A stretch of 53,921 bases of DNA from an uncultured Bacteroidales bacterium (GCA_902778265.1 CACYXI010000004.1:1-53921); one strand, 5' to 3'; shown: positions 25,247-33,916, counted from the stretch's first letter. Notes: generated by a model not told the origin, from the sequence alone. Numbers and translations: made by a program.

Positions 25247-25561
25247 GTACGAATTACAAATGACGAATTACCTATTTAGCGTGAGCTCTGAAAGAGCGAC
25301 ACCTAATAGGGCGGTGCGTAAGCGCCGTTATAGTCGTCAATCATAGTAATCTGAGGTCTGCAGGACCGACACTTATTATATATTAGGTGTCGCACTTACA
25401 GCGCTCACAAAAAGACATCATCATAGGTAGCACTTCTTCGCAAGTTCAGATCGCAAGCAAATCCGTACTACCCTTTTAGGTGTCGCTCTTTCAGAGCTAA
25501 TTCGTTAAACTCATGTTATTTACAATAGAGAGTATCTAAGTAATTCGTCATTCGTAATTAG
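25247..25561. repeat. Nested palindrome with reverse copy of R164 before dnaA
   Basis: Outer arms 25247-25272 (ACGAATTACAAATGACGAATTAC) and 25539-25560 (AGTAATTCGTCATTCG and so on) use a GACGAATTAC unit. Inner arms are AGCTCTGAAAGAGCGACACC (25284-25303) and its complement at 25479-25498. The inner sequence 25345-25510 is the reverse copy of 21160-21323. Confidence 0.85.
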
Positions 25562-25587
25562 TCATTTAAAATTAATTAAATCCTAAC

Positions 25588-27066
25588 GTGCAAAATCCTC
25601 GTGCCCTATGGGCAAGCTGCCAGAAATACTTTGAGCAGAACATTGAGGTGAGTGAATACGAAAAATGGTTCTCAAAGGTTGAGTTTGAATCATATACACC
25701 TGCCACCTGCACCCTCGTGCTGCGTGTGCCAAGCGACTATGTGGCTCAACATATCGAGAAGAACTACATCGACCACCTCCGTACTGCCATAAGCAACACC
25801 TTTGGCAGAATAAGATTACAATGGCATACTATCATCGTAAAGAAAGAAGATAGCATTACCAAAGATCCCTCTACTCTTCAGCAGAAGCGTGGAGGCAAAG
25901 GCTATGGCTATACCTCTGACAGTGCCGTTGACACCGAGACTCCCGATGGTCTTGCCAAAGCCGCCCTTGTCTCAAACAAGGCACAAGAACTCATTCAGGC
26001 ACCAGGTTCGGTTGTCACTACCCACCTGCCCGAAATCGATTCTCAGCTCAACCTGCATCAGACATTCTCCAACTACGTAGAGGGTGCCTCAAATAAGTTG
26101 TGCCGCTCAGTAGGCCTCAGCATAGCCGAGCATCCGCAAGGCACACAGTTCAACCCGATGTTCATCTACGGTCCTTCTGGCTGTGGAAAGACGCACCTTG
26201 TCAATGCCATCGGTGTGCGATGCAAGGAGATGTATCCAGCCAAGCGCGTGCTCTACGTAAGCGCCCGCACCTTTCAGGTACAATATACCAACGCTGTGCC
26301 ACAGGGTAAGATCAACGATTTCATCGCCTTCTACCAGACCATCGACATGCTCATCATCGATGATGTACAGGAATGGCTTACATCGCCTAAGACGCAAGAA
26401 ACGTTCTTCCATATCTTCAACCACCTCTTCCGACTGGCGAAGCGTATCATTCTCGTCAGCGACCGTCCACCTGTTCAGCTCACAGGTATGATGGATCGCC
26501 TCATCACCCGATTCTCATGCGGCGTGGTGGCAGAGATGGAGAAGCCCAACGTACAGCTCTGCGTTGACATTCTAAAACGAAAGATTCAGCGTGACGGTCT
26601 CCATATTCCTGAGAACGTCATCACCTACATTGCCGAGAACGCTAACGGCAGCGTGCGCGAGATTCAGGGCATCATCAACTCGCTCATGGCATACAGCATA
26701 ACGTACAACTGCAACATCGACATGAAGTTCGTTGAGCGCATCGTTACGCGAGCCGTGAAGATCGACAATCAGGCTCTTACCATAGATGACATCATCCGCG
26801 TAATCTGCACGCACTATGATGTTACCGAACAGCAGATAAAGGGTCGCCTGCGCAAGCGCGAGATTGTACTTCCTCGACAAGTCATCATGTATCTTGCCGA
26901 CAAGCACATTCGTATGCCAGCCTCACGCATAGGCAGATGTATGGGTGGCAGAGACCATTCCACGGTCATCCACAGTCTCCACCTCATATCAGAAAAGATA
27001 AAGAAGGACAAGGATTTCAGTAGCGAGATCCAAGCCATCGAGCAGGAGTTAGGCATCAAAGAATAA
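25588..27066 (+). CDS. dnaA: Chromosomal replication initiator protein
   Basis: AAA+ initiator that binds DnaA boxes and opens oriC. The 492 residues fall into the usual four domains: domain I (1-85, LWASCQKYFEQNI, EKWFSKVEF), a variable linker (about 90-165), AAA+ domain III with Walker A GPSGCGKTH at residue 195 and Walker B LIIDDVQEW, and DNA-binding domain IV with the signature GRDHSTVIHSL. The start is a GTG at 25588; no ATG is available nearby. As usual in Bacteroidetes, dnaN and gyrB are not beside it. A hairpin terminator follows. The spacers on both sides are repeat-rich, but there is no cluster of DnaA boxes. Confidence 0.97.
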   Translation: MQNPRALWASCQKYFEQNIEVSEYEKWFSKVEFESYTPATCTLVLRVPSDYVAQHIEKNYIDHLRTAISNTFGRIRLQWHTIIVKKEDSITKDPSTLQQKRGGKGYGYTSDSAVDTETPDGLAKAALVSNKAQELIQAPGSVVTTHLPEIDSQLNLHQTFSNYVEGASNKLCRSVGLSIAEHPQGTQFNPMFIYGPSGCGKTHLVNAIGVRCKEMYPAKRVLYVSARTFQVQYTNAVPQGKINDFIAFYQTIDMLIIDDVQEWLTSPKTQETFFHIFNHLFRLAKRIILVSDRPPVQLTGMMDRLITRFSCGVVAEMEKPNVQLCVDILKRKIQRDGLHIPENVITYIAENANGSVREIQGIINSLMAYSITYNCNIDMKFVERIVTRAVKIDNQALTIDDIIRVICTHYDVTEQQIKGRLRKREIVLPRQVIMYLADKHIRMPASRIGRCMGGRDHSTVIHSLHLISEKIKKDKDFSSEIQAIEQELGIKE

Positions 27067-27090
27067 ATTAACACGAAGCCGATGAATAAA

Positions 27091-27116
27091 AACATGCAAC
27101 AAGTTGCATGTTTTTT
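27091..27116 (+). terminator. Intrinsic terminator after dnaA
   Basis: AACATGCAAC-AA-GTTGCATGTT followed by TTTT, 24 bases after the dnaA stop. Confidence 0.85.
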
Positions 27117-27118
27117 AC

Positions 27119-27160
27119 AGAAAATTATTCACGATGACCAGAAAATTTGACTCAGAAAAT
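27119..27160 (+). repeat. GAAAATTATTCACGATG module, copy 1
   Basis: Reads GAAAATTATTCACGATGACC, then AGAAAATTTGACTCAGAAAAT. Related copies lie at about 28896-28930 and 33674-33716 (plus strand) and 29330-29375 and 34062-34108 (minus strand), always next to AACTGACAATAATTACC palindromes. Confidence 0.75.
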
Positions 27161-27212
27161 AACGTGAGTTAGATTAATATATTCTATTTCTATATGGCAG
27201 CAAGCTGCTTTT

Positions 27213-27296
27213 AACTGACAATAATTACCAATCTACGCAATCTTTACCCAATAAAAAATTAAATTTATGGAAAAAGATTGGTAATTATTGTCAGTT
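27213..27296. repeat. Palindromic repeat AACTGACAATAATTACC, copy 2
   Basis: Arms 27213-27234 and 27275-27296. Left flank GGCAGCAAGCTGC and right flank GCACCAAAGGTGCGAATTC make it the reverse complement of copy 1 at the window start, including both caps. The rest of 27300-27520 holds small GCAGCTTGCTGC and GGAGCGTAAGCTCC palindromes and no gene. Confidence 0.9.
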
Positions 27297-27521
27297 CAAG
27301 CACCAAAGGTGCGAATTCACCAAACTCGCATTAAAATTAATTTTTGGGAATAAATTTTCTGGCAATTTTGGATAATTTTTGTTCCGAAACAGCAGCTTGC
27401 TGCTAAAATAGCATAGCTTTTAATTCTAGTTCGCGTTAATTTACTGTCCTAATTTACTCCAAATTTACTTTCCCCATAAAAAGGAGCGTAAGCTCCAATT
27501 ATTAGCCCCAGAAAACGAACA

Positions 27522-27556
27522 AAGGCTCACCGAAGTGAGCCTTACGCCGATTTTTT
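27522..27556 (+). terminator. Terminator-like hairpin before the minus-strand lipoprotein gene
   Basis: AAGGCTCAC-CGAA-GTGAGCCTT followed by a T-run from 27551. It may serve read-through from the dnaA side, and in reverse the lipoprotein gene that ends at 27582. Confidence 0.65.
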
Positions 27557-27581
27557 ATTTCACACTTTGTTTATATATAGA

Positions 27582-28457
27582 TCAATCCGTTACACGGACT
27601 GGACGGATTACATATCCCATACACTTGCTATCCTTGTGCGAGCCACAGATCCAACCATGACTTGCCCCCTTGTTCTCTATCATTACAGCCTCCGAACTGT
27701 CGCTACCACCATTCTCTGAAGTCCAGTAATACGCATAGCCATCATTCTTCTCATACACTCCAGGAGTAGCATCCTCCATATAAGGAAGGAAGATAGAGTT
27801 ACCCTGATAGCCCAGCACCTTACTTGTAATGAGCATACCATTCTTAGTGTATCTATGATCAAGCTCCTCACTCATAAGGAGTGCAAGCATCTCGTTCTTT
27901 GTCGGCATACGCCATTCTGATCCCCAGTTCACGGTAGCCGCATCATCACAAGGTTGAAGAGTATTGTCTGCAACCTCATCATTATATTTAGAGAAGCCCT
28001 TTGCCTTTTCAGCAGACTCAGCCTCACAATACTTCAGATTGTCATAGCCGTAATGCACTTCACCATCCTTATACTTCACGCCTCTCAGGTAGCCCTCTTC
28101 CTTTGAGCCAAGCTCACCCCAAGCAATACGAGCACCAATCTCGTCCTCTCTGCTTGCACCGAGGTTATGAGTTGCGAAGAGCACTTTCTTACCACCAACC
28201 ATAATACCGAGATCAACATAGTCGGCTATAGTACCGCCAACCATTGTGTTTATGGTCTGCCCATTGACAACGCGAATACCCTCTACCCTGTCGCCCGACG
28301 TAAGAACAATCTGTCCTTCAGCAAGTTCATCATCTATAAAGTTGTATGATGAGCTTGAGCTACAAGCATATATAGCAATCAATGCCGCAACGACACAGAA
28401 AGCAATGCTTCTTTTTCTCAGAATAATGGAGTTGAAATCCTTTACAATCTTATCCAC
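27582..28457 (-). CDS. Lipoprotein with DUF1566 / Fibrobacter-type paralogous domain
   Basis: A probable surface or periplasmic lipoprotein of 291 residues. A hydrophobic N-terminal segment (IAFCVVAALIAIYAC) ends with Cys32 in an IYAC lipobox-like site, followed by a Ser-rich spacer. The C-terminal part matches the DUF1566/FSMPD pattern: WRMPTKNEMLALL, GYAYYWTSE, GYVIRPVR. LFATHNLGA is also typical. The family is expanded in Prevotella and Fibrobacter, and its biochemical role is unknown. The start is a GTG at 28457 within a 12-bp direct repeat (GTAGATAAGATT/GTGGATAAGATT). A possible promoter, TAACTTTG, lies at 28651-28644 on this strand. Confidence 0.82.
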   Translation of the reverse strand: MDKIVKDFNSIILRKRSIAFCVVAALIAIYACSSSSSYNFIDDELAEGQIVLTSGDRVEGIRVVNGQTINTMVGGTIADYVDLGIMVGGKKVLFATHNLGASREDEIGARIAWGELGSKEEGYLRGVKYKDGEVHYGYDNLKYCEAESAEKAKGFSKYNDEVADNTLQPCDDAATVNWGSEWRMPTKNEMLALLMSEELDHRYTKNGMLITSKVLGYQGNSIFLPYMEDATPGVYEKNDGYAYYWTSENGGSDSSEAVMIENKGASHGWICGSHKDSKCMGYVIRPVRVTD

Positions 28458-28643
28458 AATCTTATCTACTTAATATAACTACCCTATTCAGAATCTCACG
28501 ACAGAGACCATTTGATAAAGTCTTCTTGTTAAATGCAAAGCATCAACGCACGAAGCAGAAATGCAGGTCAGCTAACCAAGTAATTCGTAATTTGTAATTC
28601 GTAATTCTTAAAAAGCTGATACCCGTTTTCTAATTTTCGGGTG

Positions 28644-28651
28644 CAAAGTTA
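28644..28651 (-). promoter_or_regulatory. Possible -7 element for the DUF1566 lipoprotein gene
   Basis: TAACTTTG on the minus strand, about 187 bases before the GTG. No clean -33 element is visible, so this is tentative. Confidence 0.45.
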
Positions 28652-28985
28652 CAAATAAAAACTAAAACAGCGATAAAAATATCAAGTTTTTTACTAAAAC
28701 CGCAAATTTATTAATAATTTGTTATCCGCATATTACAATTAGAATGTTAATATTGCGACCTCAGATTTACAATTTCGCTCTCTCTACCAATTTTCATCTT
28801 TTTCAAGACATCATTCTATGCATAATTTCAACATGAGTTCGATGAATTAAAATTTTCCATAAAAGCAACTCCGTTGCCTGATTTCGGAACAAAAATTTGC
28901 AACGATGACCAGAAAATTTGTTCCAGAAAATTATAATTTAACGTCAATTCGATGAATTGAAAAAGATGAGCAACAAGTTGCTTTT

Positions 28986-29299
28986 AACTGACAATAATTA
29001 CCAATCTTGCCAATCTTATTCCATAAAAATCATTTTTAAGTAAGTAGTCAAATTTAATTTTATAATCAAGAATTAGAGAATTAGAGATTTTTCTTTTGAA
29101 TTTATAAGAATTTGAGAAAGGTCGCTTACGCTCCTGCCAATCACAACTATTCCCAATGCTACGTAAGTAGCAATTATTCTCTCTTTCGCATTAATTCAAA
29201 ATCTCTAATTCTCTAATTCTTGACTATAAAAAAAATCCGTACATTTACTTATTGTTTTTATTGGCTAAAGATTGCGTAGATTGGTAATTATTGTCAGTT
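28986..29299. repeat. Palindromic repeat AACTGACAATAATTACC, copy 3, with a second palindrome nested inside
   Basis: Outer arms are 28986-29007 and 29278-29299. The 270-base interior contains another palindrome with 33-bp arms, 29059-29091 and 29198-29230, made of tandem AATTAGAGA units and differing at one position. This copy is 314 bp against 84-106 bp for the others, so the inner palindrome looks like an insertion. The surrounding 28458-28985 stretch has no gene; it holds TAATTCGTAAT tandem units (28576-28606) and AGTTCGATGAATTA motifs. Confidence 0.88.
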
Positions 29300-29403
29300 A
29301 AAGCACCAAAGGTACGTTATAAACTATAATTTTCTGAGCTAAATTTTCTGGCCATCGTGAATAATTTTCTTGAAAGCCACAAGGAGCGTAAGCTCCTAAG
29401 TTA

Positions 29404-29509
29404 ATAAAGAGGAAACGGATTTTCTCATTTACCTCAGGTTCGCTTCTAATCCCTTTCATAGTAAAGGCGAGAAATGGGATTTGCAACGGACTTGCTACTT
29501 GCAACGGTG
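29404..29509 (+). repeat. CGGACTT module, single copy
   Basis: GATTTTCTCATTTACCTCAG, then GTTCGCTTCTAATCCCTTTCAT and later GCAACGGACTTGC..GCAACGG. This is the same module as 53585-53721 but with one TTCGCTTCTAA unit instead of three and no adjoining large palindrome. Confidence 0.75.
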
Positions 29510-29511
29510 TT

Positions 29512-32490
29512 TTACAGTTCTCCAAGCAAGACAACGCCGAGCTGCTTCATACCATCCATCATAATCTTGAGTGGCTTTGGGAAACGCACATGACGGACGT
29601 ACTTCGTCTCTTCAACCGCTGGCATAGCATCAAGAATTTCCTTACGGAAGATCCCCTCACCACGATACTGGTTGATGGTGAAATAGCCCACGCCGAGCGA
29701 AGTGAGGTTCTGGAAGAAATGAGTACCCTGCGAAGGATCCACGCGGTAGTTGTCAAGTCCGACCTCCACTATCAGCTTTGCAGCACTAATATGAGGCCAC
29801 TTAACAGGTACGCCAAGCCAGAAATCGCTTGAACCCCAACGACCTGGACCTGCAAGGATGTAGTTCTCACCACGATTTAGGAACCCTCGGTTGATACGTT
29901 CAATATCGTCTGCCACGTATGGATTGTTGGATGCTGTGAAGTTCTCGTCGGTCTTGACATAGACAACATCCACCACATCCTCCGAAACACCATGACCGAG
30001 TGAGCTTGACGTGCGGATAAGACATTCCTCATCTGTATATTTCGTGAGATCCTCGTGGAGCTCCTGCTTAGAATCCACGATAGGACGAATCTGGAGCAGA
30101 TAGAACTCAACCGTCTTATCGCCATTGATATTAGCGGCAAACTCAATTTCCACAGGGCGACGCATAGCCTCAGAACCGAACTTCATAGACATCTGCATAA
30201 GCTCTGGAATAGGCGCAGCACCATTCTGGAGCACTCCTGCAAAGGAAATCAATTTTCTACCCTCATCATACAGACCATCACGAATGACGTTGTCGTATGG
30301 ATCGAAGGTAGAGACGATATGCAGCATAGAGCCATCTTTATAGTCAGCCTCCTTAACCCTGACGCGCTTGATGTTAAATCCATCATCGACCTTGAAATTC
30401 TCATCGGCAGCACTCATATCAAGGGCATAGAAGATCGTCTGTGTCTCTTTCAAGGCAATCTCCATCTCGCTCATCTGCAACACCTGACGCGGATGATAAG
30501 GGCATACGCGCAACGTCCTTCCACCATCCACGATGTACTTGCCCAAGCCCATAGCCAGCGATGCTATGCCCTCTTCGGAAGTCTCATCGCCGATAGGGTA
30601 ATAGTTGAGCGAACGAAGAACGCCCGACATATTTGGATAGTAAAGCATCTCGCCATTACAGTTATGCGCCTTACCCACAACCTCCTGAACCACAACAGCC
30701 ATCTTCTCCTGATCGATAACGTTGGAAGTGGCGGTCATATAGGCCTTGGAATCACGATAGAACACCGAAGCATACACGCTCTTTATTGCCTTTGAAAGCA
30801 TACTGAGCATGAGTTCGCGATCCTCGAGATAAGGAATCATGTATGTGGAATAGATGCCTGCGAATGGCTGGTAGTGGCTATCCTCAAGAAGTGAGGACGA
30901 ACGAATGGCAAGCGGACACTTGGTAGCGTTGATCAATATCTCACAGTCGCGACGCATATCATCGGGGAACTGCGCCTTTAGGAATGCCTCAAGAATCTCC
31001 TCATCGGGTGCATCGCTGAGGGCAATAGGATAAAGGTCGTTCTCCTCCATGAATCTGTCGAAGATGTCGGTACAGAGCACCACGGTCTTCGGAATTGATA
31101 CCTTCACACCCTCAAACTGATGAAACTCCGCCTTGCTCTTAATTACGTTGTCAAGGAAAGCAAGACCACGTCCCTTACCTCCAAGTGAACCTTCACCAAT
31201 ACGGGCAAAGTGGCTGTAAGCATCAAATTTCAGACGGTCGAATACCGCCACTGTTCCGATATTCTTCATGTGACGATACTGCACGATAGCATCGAAAATG
31301 ATCTGTCGATGAGCATCCACATCCTGAAGCTTATGCCACGTGATATGCTTCAAAAAGGCAGACACAGGAAATATGGCACGCGCTGAGAGCCAGCGAGATA
31401 CGTGATTACGCGACACGTGATACAGCATCGACTCACGAGGAATCTTGAAGACATGATCCTGCAACTCCTTCAACGAGCGAACACGATGGATCACCTCATG
31501 CGTCTCTGGGTCGCGGAAGAGGAAATCACCAAATCCCATGTGCTCTTCCATAGCCTTACGAAGATCCAAGCTTATCTTCTTCGAATTCTTGTCGAGGAAG
31601 AGATAGCCCTTCGCCTTGGCTATAACCTCATTCTCCTGCTCAGAACTCTCGATAATGAGAGGCACATACTCGTCCTGCTTACGGATATAGTCGAGCAACT
31701 GGAATCCCGCATCAGCCACCTTTTCGCTCTCGCCATTAAGCTGCGTATAGCCCGTGATAGGGAAACGGCAATCGGAAATTACACCAAGCATATTCTCCTT
31801 ATACTTGTCATAGAGCTTCACAGCCTCTGTATAGTTACGGGCAAGTACCACCTTTGGTCTGCCTCGCATACGGAGAGCAGCAGCATGAGGGTTAAGAGCC
31901 TCTGTGGCAAAGCGTTGGCTCTGCACAAGGATGAAGTTATAAAGATGTGGCAAGAGCGATGAATAGAAACGAATGCTATCCTCCACAAGCATGATGACCT
32001 GAACGCCCTCGTTTACATCATGCTCAAGGTTCATGCTGTCCTCTATTATCTTGATGATAGAGAGGATGAGATTGGTGTTGCCAAGCCAGCAGAACACGAA
32101 ATCGAACATCGACAGATCCTCGTTCTGCATTCGTCGGGTGATACCGTGACTGAATGGCGTAAGTACTACGCAAGGCATGTGAGGGAAGTCGGCCTTCACC
32201 GCGCGAGCCACGTCAAAGGCACCATTATCCAAGTTACCTGGCATACAGATTACGAGGTTCACATCAACGGATGTGAGCACGGCACGTGCCTCCTCCGTTG
32301 TGCTCACCTGAGTAAACGTAGGTGGATAACGGAGGCCCAGTTCGGTGTATTCATTGAACAGTTTCTCATCTATACGACCGTCATCTTCGAGCATGAAGGC
32401 ATCGTATGGATTAGCAATGATGAGCACCCTGTAGATGCGCTTGTTCATCAGATTGAGAAACGTGACGTCACGTAGTGGAGTAGAATTCAT
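29512..32490 (-). CDS. PEP/pyruvate-binding (PPDK N-terminal-type) protein with receiver-like N-terminus
   Basis: A cytosolic protein of 992 residues. The N-terminal 350 residues look like two response-regulator-type folds (VLIIANPYDAFMLEDDGRID, VQVIMLVEDSIRFYSSLLP, GVISDCRFPITG). From about 420 it has the ATP-grasp nucleotide-binding region of PEP synthase and pyruvate phosphate dikinase: GEGSLGGKGRGLAFLDNV, AIRSSSLLEDSHYQPFAG, MAVVVQEVVGKAH, then ILAGPGRWGSSDFWLGVPV near the C-terminus. I see no phosphohistidine domain (T-x-H motif) and no PEP-binding barrel, so it should not complete the PEP synthase reaction. A nucleotide-dependent phosphotransfer or regulatory role is plausible. The function is unknown; the domain reading is from memory. 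Confidence 0.8.
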   Translation of the reverse strand: MNSTPLRDVTFLNLMNKRIYRVLIIANPYDAFMLEDDGRIDEKLFNEYTELGLRYPPTFTQVSTTEEARAVLTSVDVNLVICMPGNLDNGAFDVARAVKADFPHMPCVVLTPFSHGITRRMQNEDLSMFDFVFCWLGNTNLILSIIKIIEDSMNLEHDVNEGVQVIMLVEDSIRFYSSLLPHLYNFILVQSQRFATEALNPHAAALRMRGRPKVVLARNYTEAVKLYDKYKENMLGVISDCRFPITGYTQLNGESEKVADAGFQLLDYIRKQDEYVPLIIESSEQENEVIAKAKGYLFLDKNSKKISLDLRKAMEEHMGFGDFLFRDPETHEVIHRVRSLKELQDHVFKIPRESMLYHVSRNHVSRWLSARAIFPVSAFLKHITWHKLQDVDAHRQIIFDAIVQYRHMKNIGTVAVFDRLKFDAYSHFARIGEGSLGGKGRGLAFLDNVIKSKAEFHQFEGVKVSIPKTVVLCTDIFDRFMEENDLYPIALSDAPDEEILEAFLKAQFPDDMRRDCEILINATKCPLAIRSSSLLEDSHYQPFAGIYSTYMIPYLEDRELMLSMLSKAIKSVYASVFYRDSKAYMTATSNVIDQEKMAVVVQEVVGKAHNCNGEMLYYPNMSGVLRSLNYYPIGDETSEEGIASLAMGLGKYIVDGGRTLRVCPYHPRQVLQMSEMEIALKETQTIFYALDMSAADENFKVDDGFNIKRVRVKEADYKDGSMLHIVSTFDPYDNVIRDGLYDEGRKLISFAGVLQNGAAPIPELMQMSMKFGSEAMRRPVEIEFAANINGDKTVEFYLLQIRPIVDSKQELHEDLTKYTDEECLIRTSSSLGHGVSEDVVDVVYVKTDENFTASNNPYVADDIERINRGFLNRGENYILAGPGRWGSSDFWLGVPVKWPHISAAKLIVEVGLDNYRVDPSQGTHFFQNLTSLGVGYFTINQYRGEGIFRKEILDAMPAVEETKYVRHVRFPKPLKIMMDGMKQLGVVLLGEL

Positions 32491-32496
32491 ATTTCA

Positions 32497-32620
32497 GACC
32501 CCCTATCCCCCCAAGGGGGAATTCTTTATAGTATTTTCCGCAGAGGGCATTGCGGGGATAATAGTTTCTTTACAACAACCAAATCAAGCGAACTCGAAAG
32601 TCCCCCTTTAAGGGGGATTT
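32497..32620. repeat. Inverted pair of CCCCC/GGGGG spacer repeats before the PEP-binding gene
   Basis: CAGACCCCCTATCCCCCCAA (32496-32515) with AGGGGGAATT, and TCCCCCTTTAAGGGGGATTT (32601-32620) with AGAGGGT. These are further members of the G+C-rich spacer-repeat class and lie in the leader of the minus-strand gene. Confidence 0.7.
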
Positions 32621-32628
32621 AGAGGGTA

Positions 32629-32664
32629 TAAAAAAAGATTCCCCCGTTTTTCAAGGAGGAATCT
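32629..32664 (-). terminator. Intrinsic terminator between the glycine-zipper gene and the PEP-binding gene
   Basis: On the minus strand GATTCC-TCC, loop, GGG-GGAATC then TTTTTTTATA. It lies about 100 bases after the glycine-zipper stop. It also lies about 50 bases after a TACCTTTG element (32722-32715), so it may attenuate transcripts into the PEP-binding gene. Confidence 0.75.
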
Positions 32665-32714
32665 TCTTTCTTGCATTTTCCTTGAGATTATTGGTTGTTT
32701 ACGTTTGCTGAGTG

Positions 32715-32722
32715 CAAAGGTA
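32715..32722 (-). promoter_or_regulatory. Possible promoter -7 element for the PEP-binding gene
   Basis: TACCTTTG on the minus strand. No matching TTTG is found at 19 bases. A transcript from here would cross the terminator at 32629-32664 before reaching the gene at 32490. Confidence 0.5.
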
Positions 32723-32761
32723 ACAAAAAATAATCAAAATGCGATATGTTTTACAGTTTTT

Positions 32762-33532
32762 TTATTTCTCAAACTTTGTTTTACTGGTCGGAACCTCTAT
32801 TGATAGTTCCTTGCCCTGTATTCTGCCACCTAAAGAGACTGATACCTCGAAAGTTGCCTTGCCGTCCTTCAGACCGCCATCAGACACGACCATAGCCGTG
32901 TAGCGAAGCGTCTGCCCTGGAGCGATATTCTCGATTTGCGCTGAAGGAGAGATCAAGATATGACTGTTGCCTGTGCTCTCCACAACGGCAGGGATAAGGT
33001 CGTACTGCACCTGAGACGTGATATTCTTTATCTCAAAAGAGATCTTACCCACCTCTGAGCGCTGCAACACACCATCATTATTGGCATCTGTGAAACGCAC
33101 GTTCGTCAGTTCAAAGACCGTTGAACTGGACTCTGCCACGCTTGACTCAAACTCTATGCGATCATCACCCGAATTGGTTGAGTCAAAGCCACTATCATAG
33201 TTGTCATTATACTCGCGACTGCGTTCCATGCGCTCACGACGACGCTCCATACGTTCACGGCGACGTTCCGCACGCTCCTGACGAGCCTCCTCGTATGCCT
33301 CAATGCGACGCTCCTCTTCAGCAGCACCATTCTGAGCACCTATCACGGCACCAGTAGCCATTCCGACCACCGTACCCACATCATGTCCGTAATGTCCTCC
33401 GATAATACCACCAATAGCAGAACCGAACCATCCGCCAAGCATAGCTCCATTGAAAGCACCTTCTCCAGCGGTTGATCCGCAGGATGTAAGCATCAACATG
33501 CCACAAGCACCTATAATAATTGTCTTTTTCAT
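32762..33532 (-). CDS. Glycine-zipper lipoprotein
   Basis: A predicted outer-membrane or periplasmic lipoprotein of 256 residues. Signal MKKTIIIGACGMLMLTSC has Cys18 as the lipidation site. Next is a glycine-zipper stretch (GAMLGGWFGSAIGGIIGG, GTVVGMATGAVIGAQNGAA, about 29-72), then a strongly charged Glu/Arg helix with repeated RRERMER units (75-108), and a C-terminal beta-rich domain (about 140-250, VRFTDANNDGVLQRSEVGKI, LRYTAMVVSDGGLKDGKATF). A TAATTTTG -7 element lies at 33575-33568. Glycine zippers often insert into or span the outer membrane; the role here is unknown. Confidence 0.8.
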   Translation of the reverse strand: MKKTIIIGACGMLMLTSCGSTAGEGAFNGAMLGGWFGSAIGGIIGGHYGHDVGTVVGMATGAVIGAQNGAAEEERRIEAYEEARQERAERRRERMERRRERMERSREYNDNYDSGFDSTNSGDDRIEFESSVAESSSTVFELTNVRFTDANNDGVLQRSEVGKISFEIKNITSQVQYDLIPAVVESTGNSHILISPSAQIENIAPGQTLRYTAMVVSDGGLKDGKATFEVSVSLGGRIQGKELSIEVPTSKTKFEK

Positions 33533-33567
33533 ATCTATTGAAAATTACATACCTTTTATTTCTGTTG

Positions 33568-33575
33568 CAAAATTA
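33568..33575 (-). promoter_or_regulatory. Promoter -7 element for the glycine-zipper lipoprotein gene
   Basis: TAATTTTG on the minus strand, 35 bases before the ATG. A TTTG lies 16 bases further upstream (33595-33592), closer than the usual 19. Confidence 0.6.
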
Positions 33576-33731
33576 CATTTTTCATTTAAGGCAAAAAAGA
33601 TATATTCCCGAAAGCCACGTAGGGATTTCCCTAAAATGCACCCCAAAATGCACCTTACGGTGCTGGGGCTTTCAAGAAAAATATTCACGATGGTCAGAAA
33701 ATTTATTTCAGAAAATTAAAATTTTTATAAC

Positions 33732-33913
33732 GAGGGTGTATCAAAAGTCAGATTCATAACTTTGCAACTTTCAATCTGTAACTTGAGTACCCTCAAAAAG
33801 TAAAGGAAAAGCCATTTCTTGACTCGAAAAAGAGTTTGGAAATGGCTTTTTTATATTGGGATGTATCAATCTGTAAGATTTTCAAAATGGCATTTGACTT
33901 TTGATACATCCTC
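33732..33913. mobile_element. MITE-like element, 182 bp with 19-bp terminal inverted repeats
   Basis: The terminal repeats GAGGGTGTATCAAAAGTCA (33732-33750) and its complement at 33895-33913 differ at one position. Interior: a terminator-like hairpin AAAAGCCATTTC/GGAAATGGCTTTT (33807-33850). There is no reading frame. The GAGG-TGTATCAAAA end type is familiar from IS ends (IS1182-like, from memory). A target duplication is not obvious. It abuts copy 4 of the AACTGACAATAATTACC repeat. Confidence 0.65.
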
Positions 33914-33916
33914 TTG

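Noticed and set aside
27213-27296. tRNA or small RNA gene in the dnaA downstream spacer
   Set aside because: The pairing is explained by the repeated palindrome, and no cloverleaf or T-loop sequence is present.
28450-28458. Perfect DnaA box TTATCCACA 1.4 kb from dnaA, suggesting oriC
   Set aside because: It is a single box overlapping the GTG start of the DUF1566 lipoprotein gene and explained by a 12-bp coding-side repeat. There is no cluster, and genes converge rather than diverge around this region.
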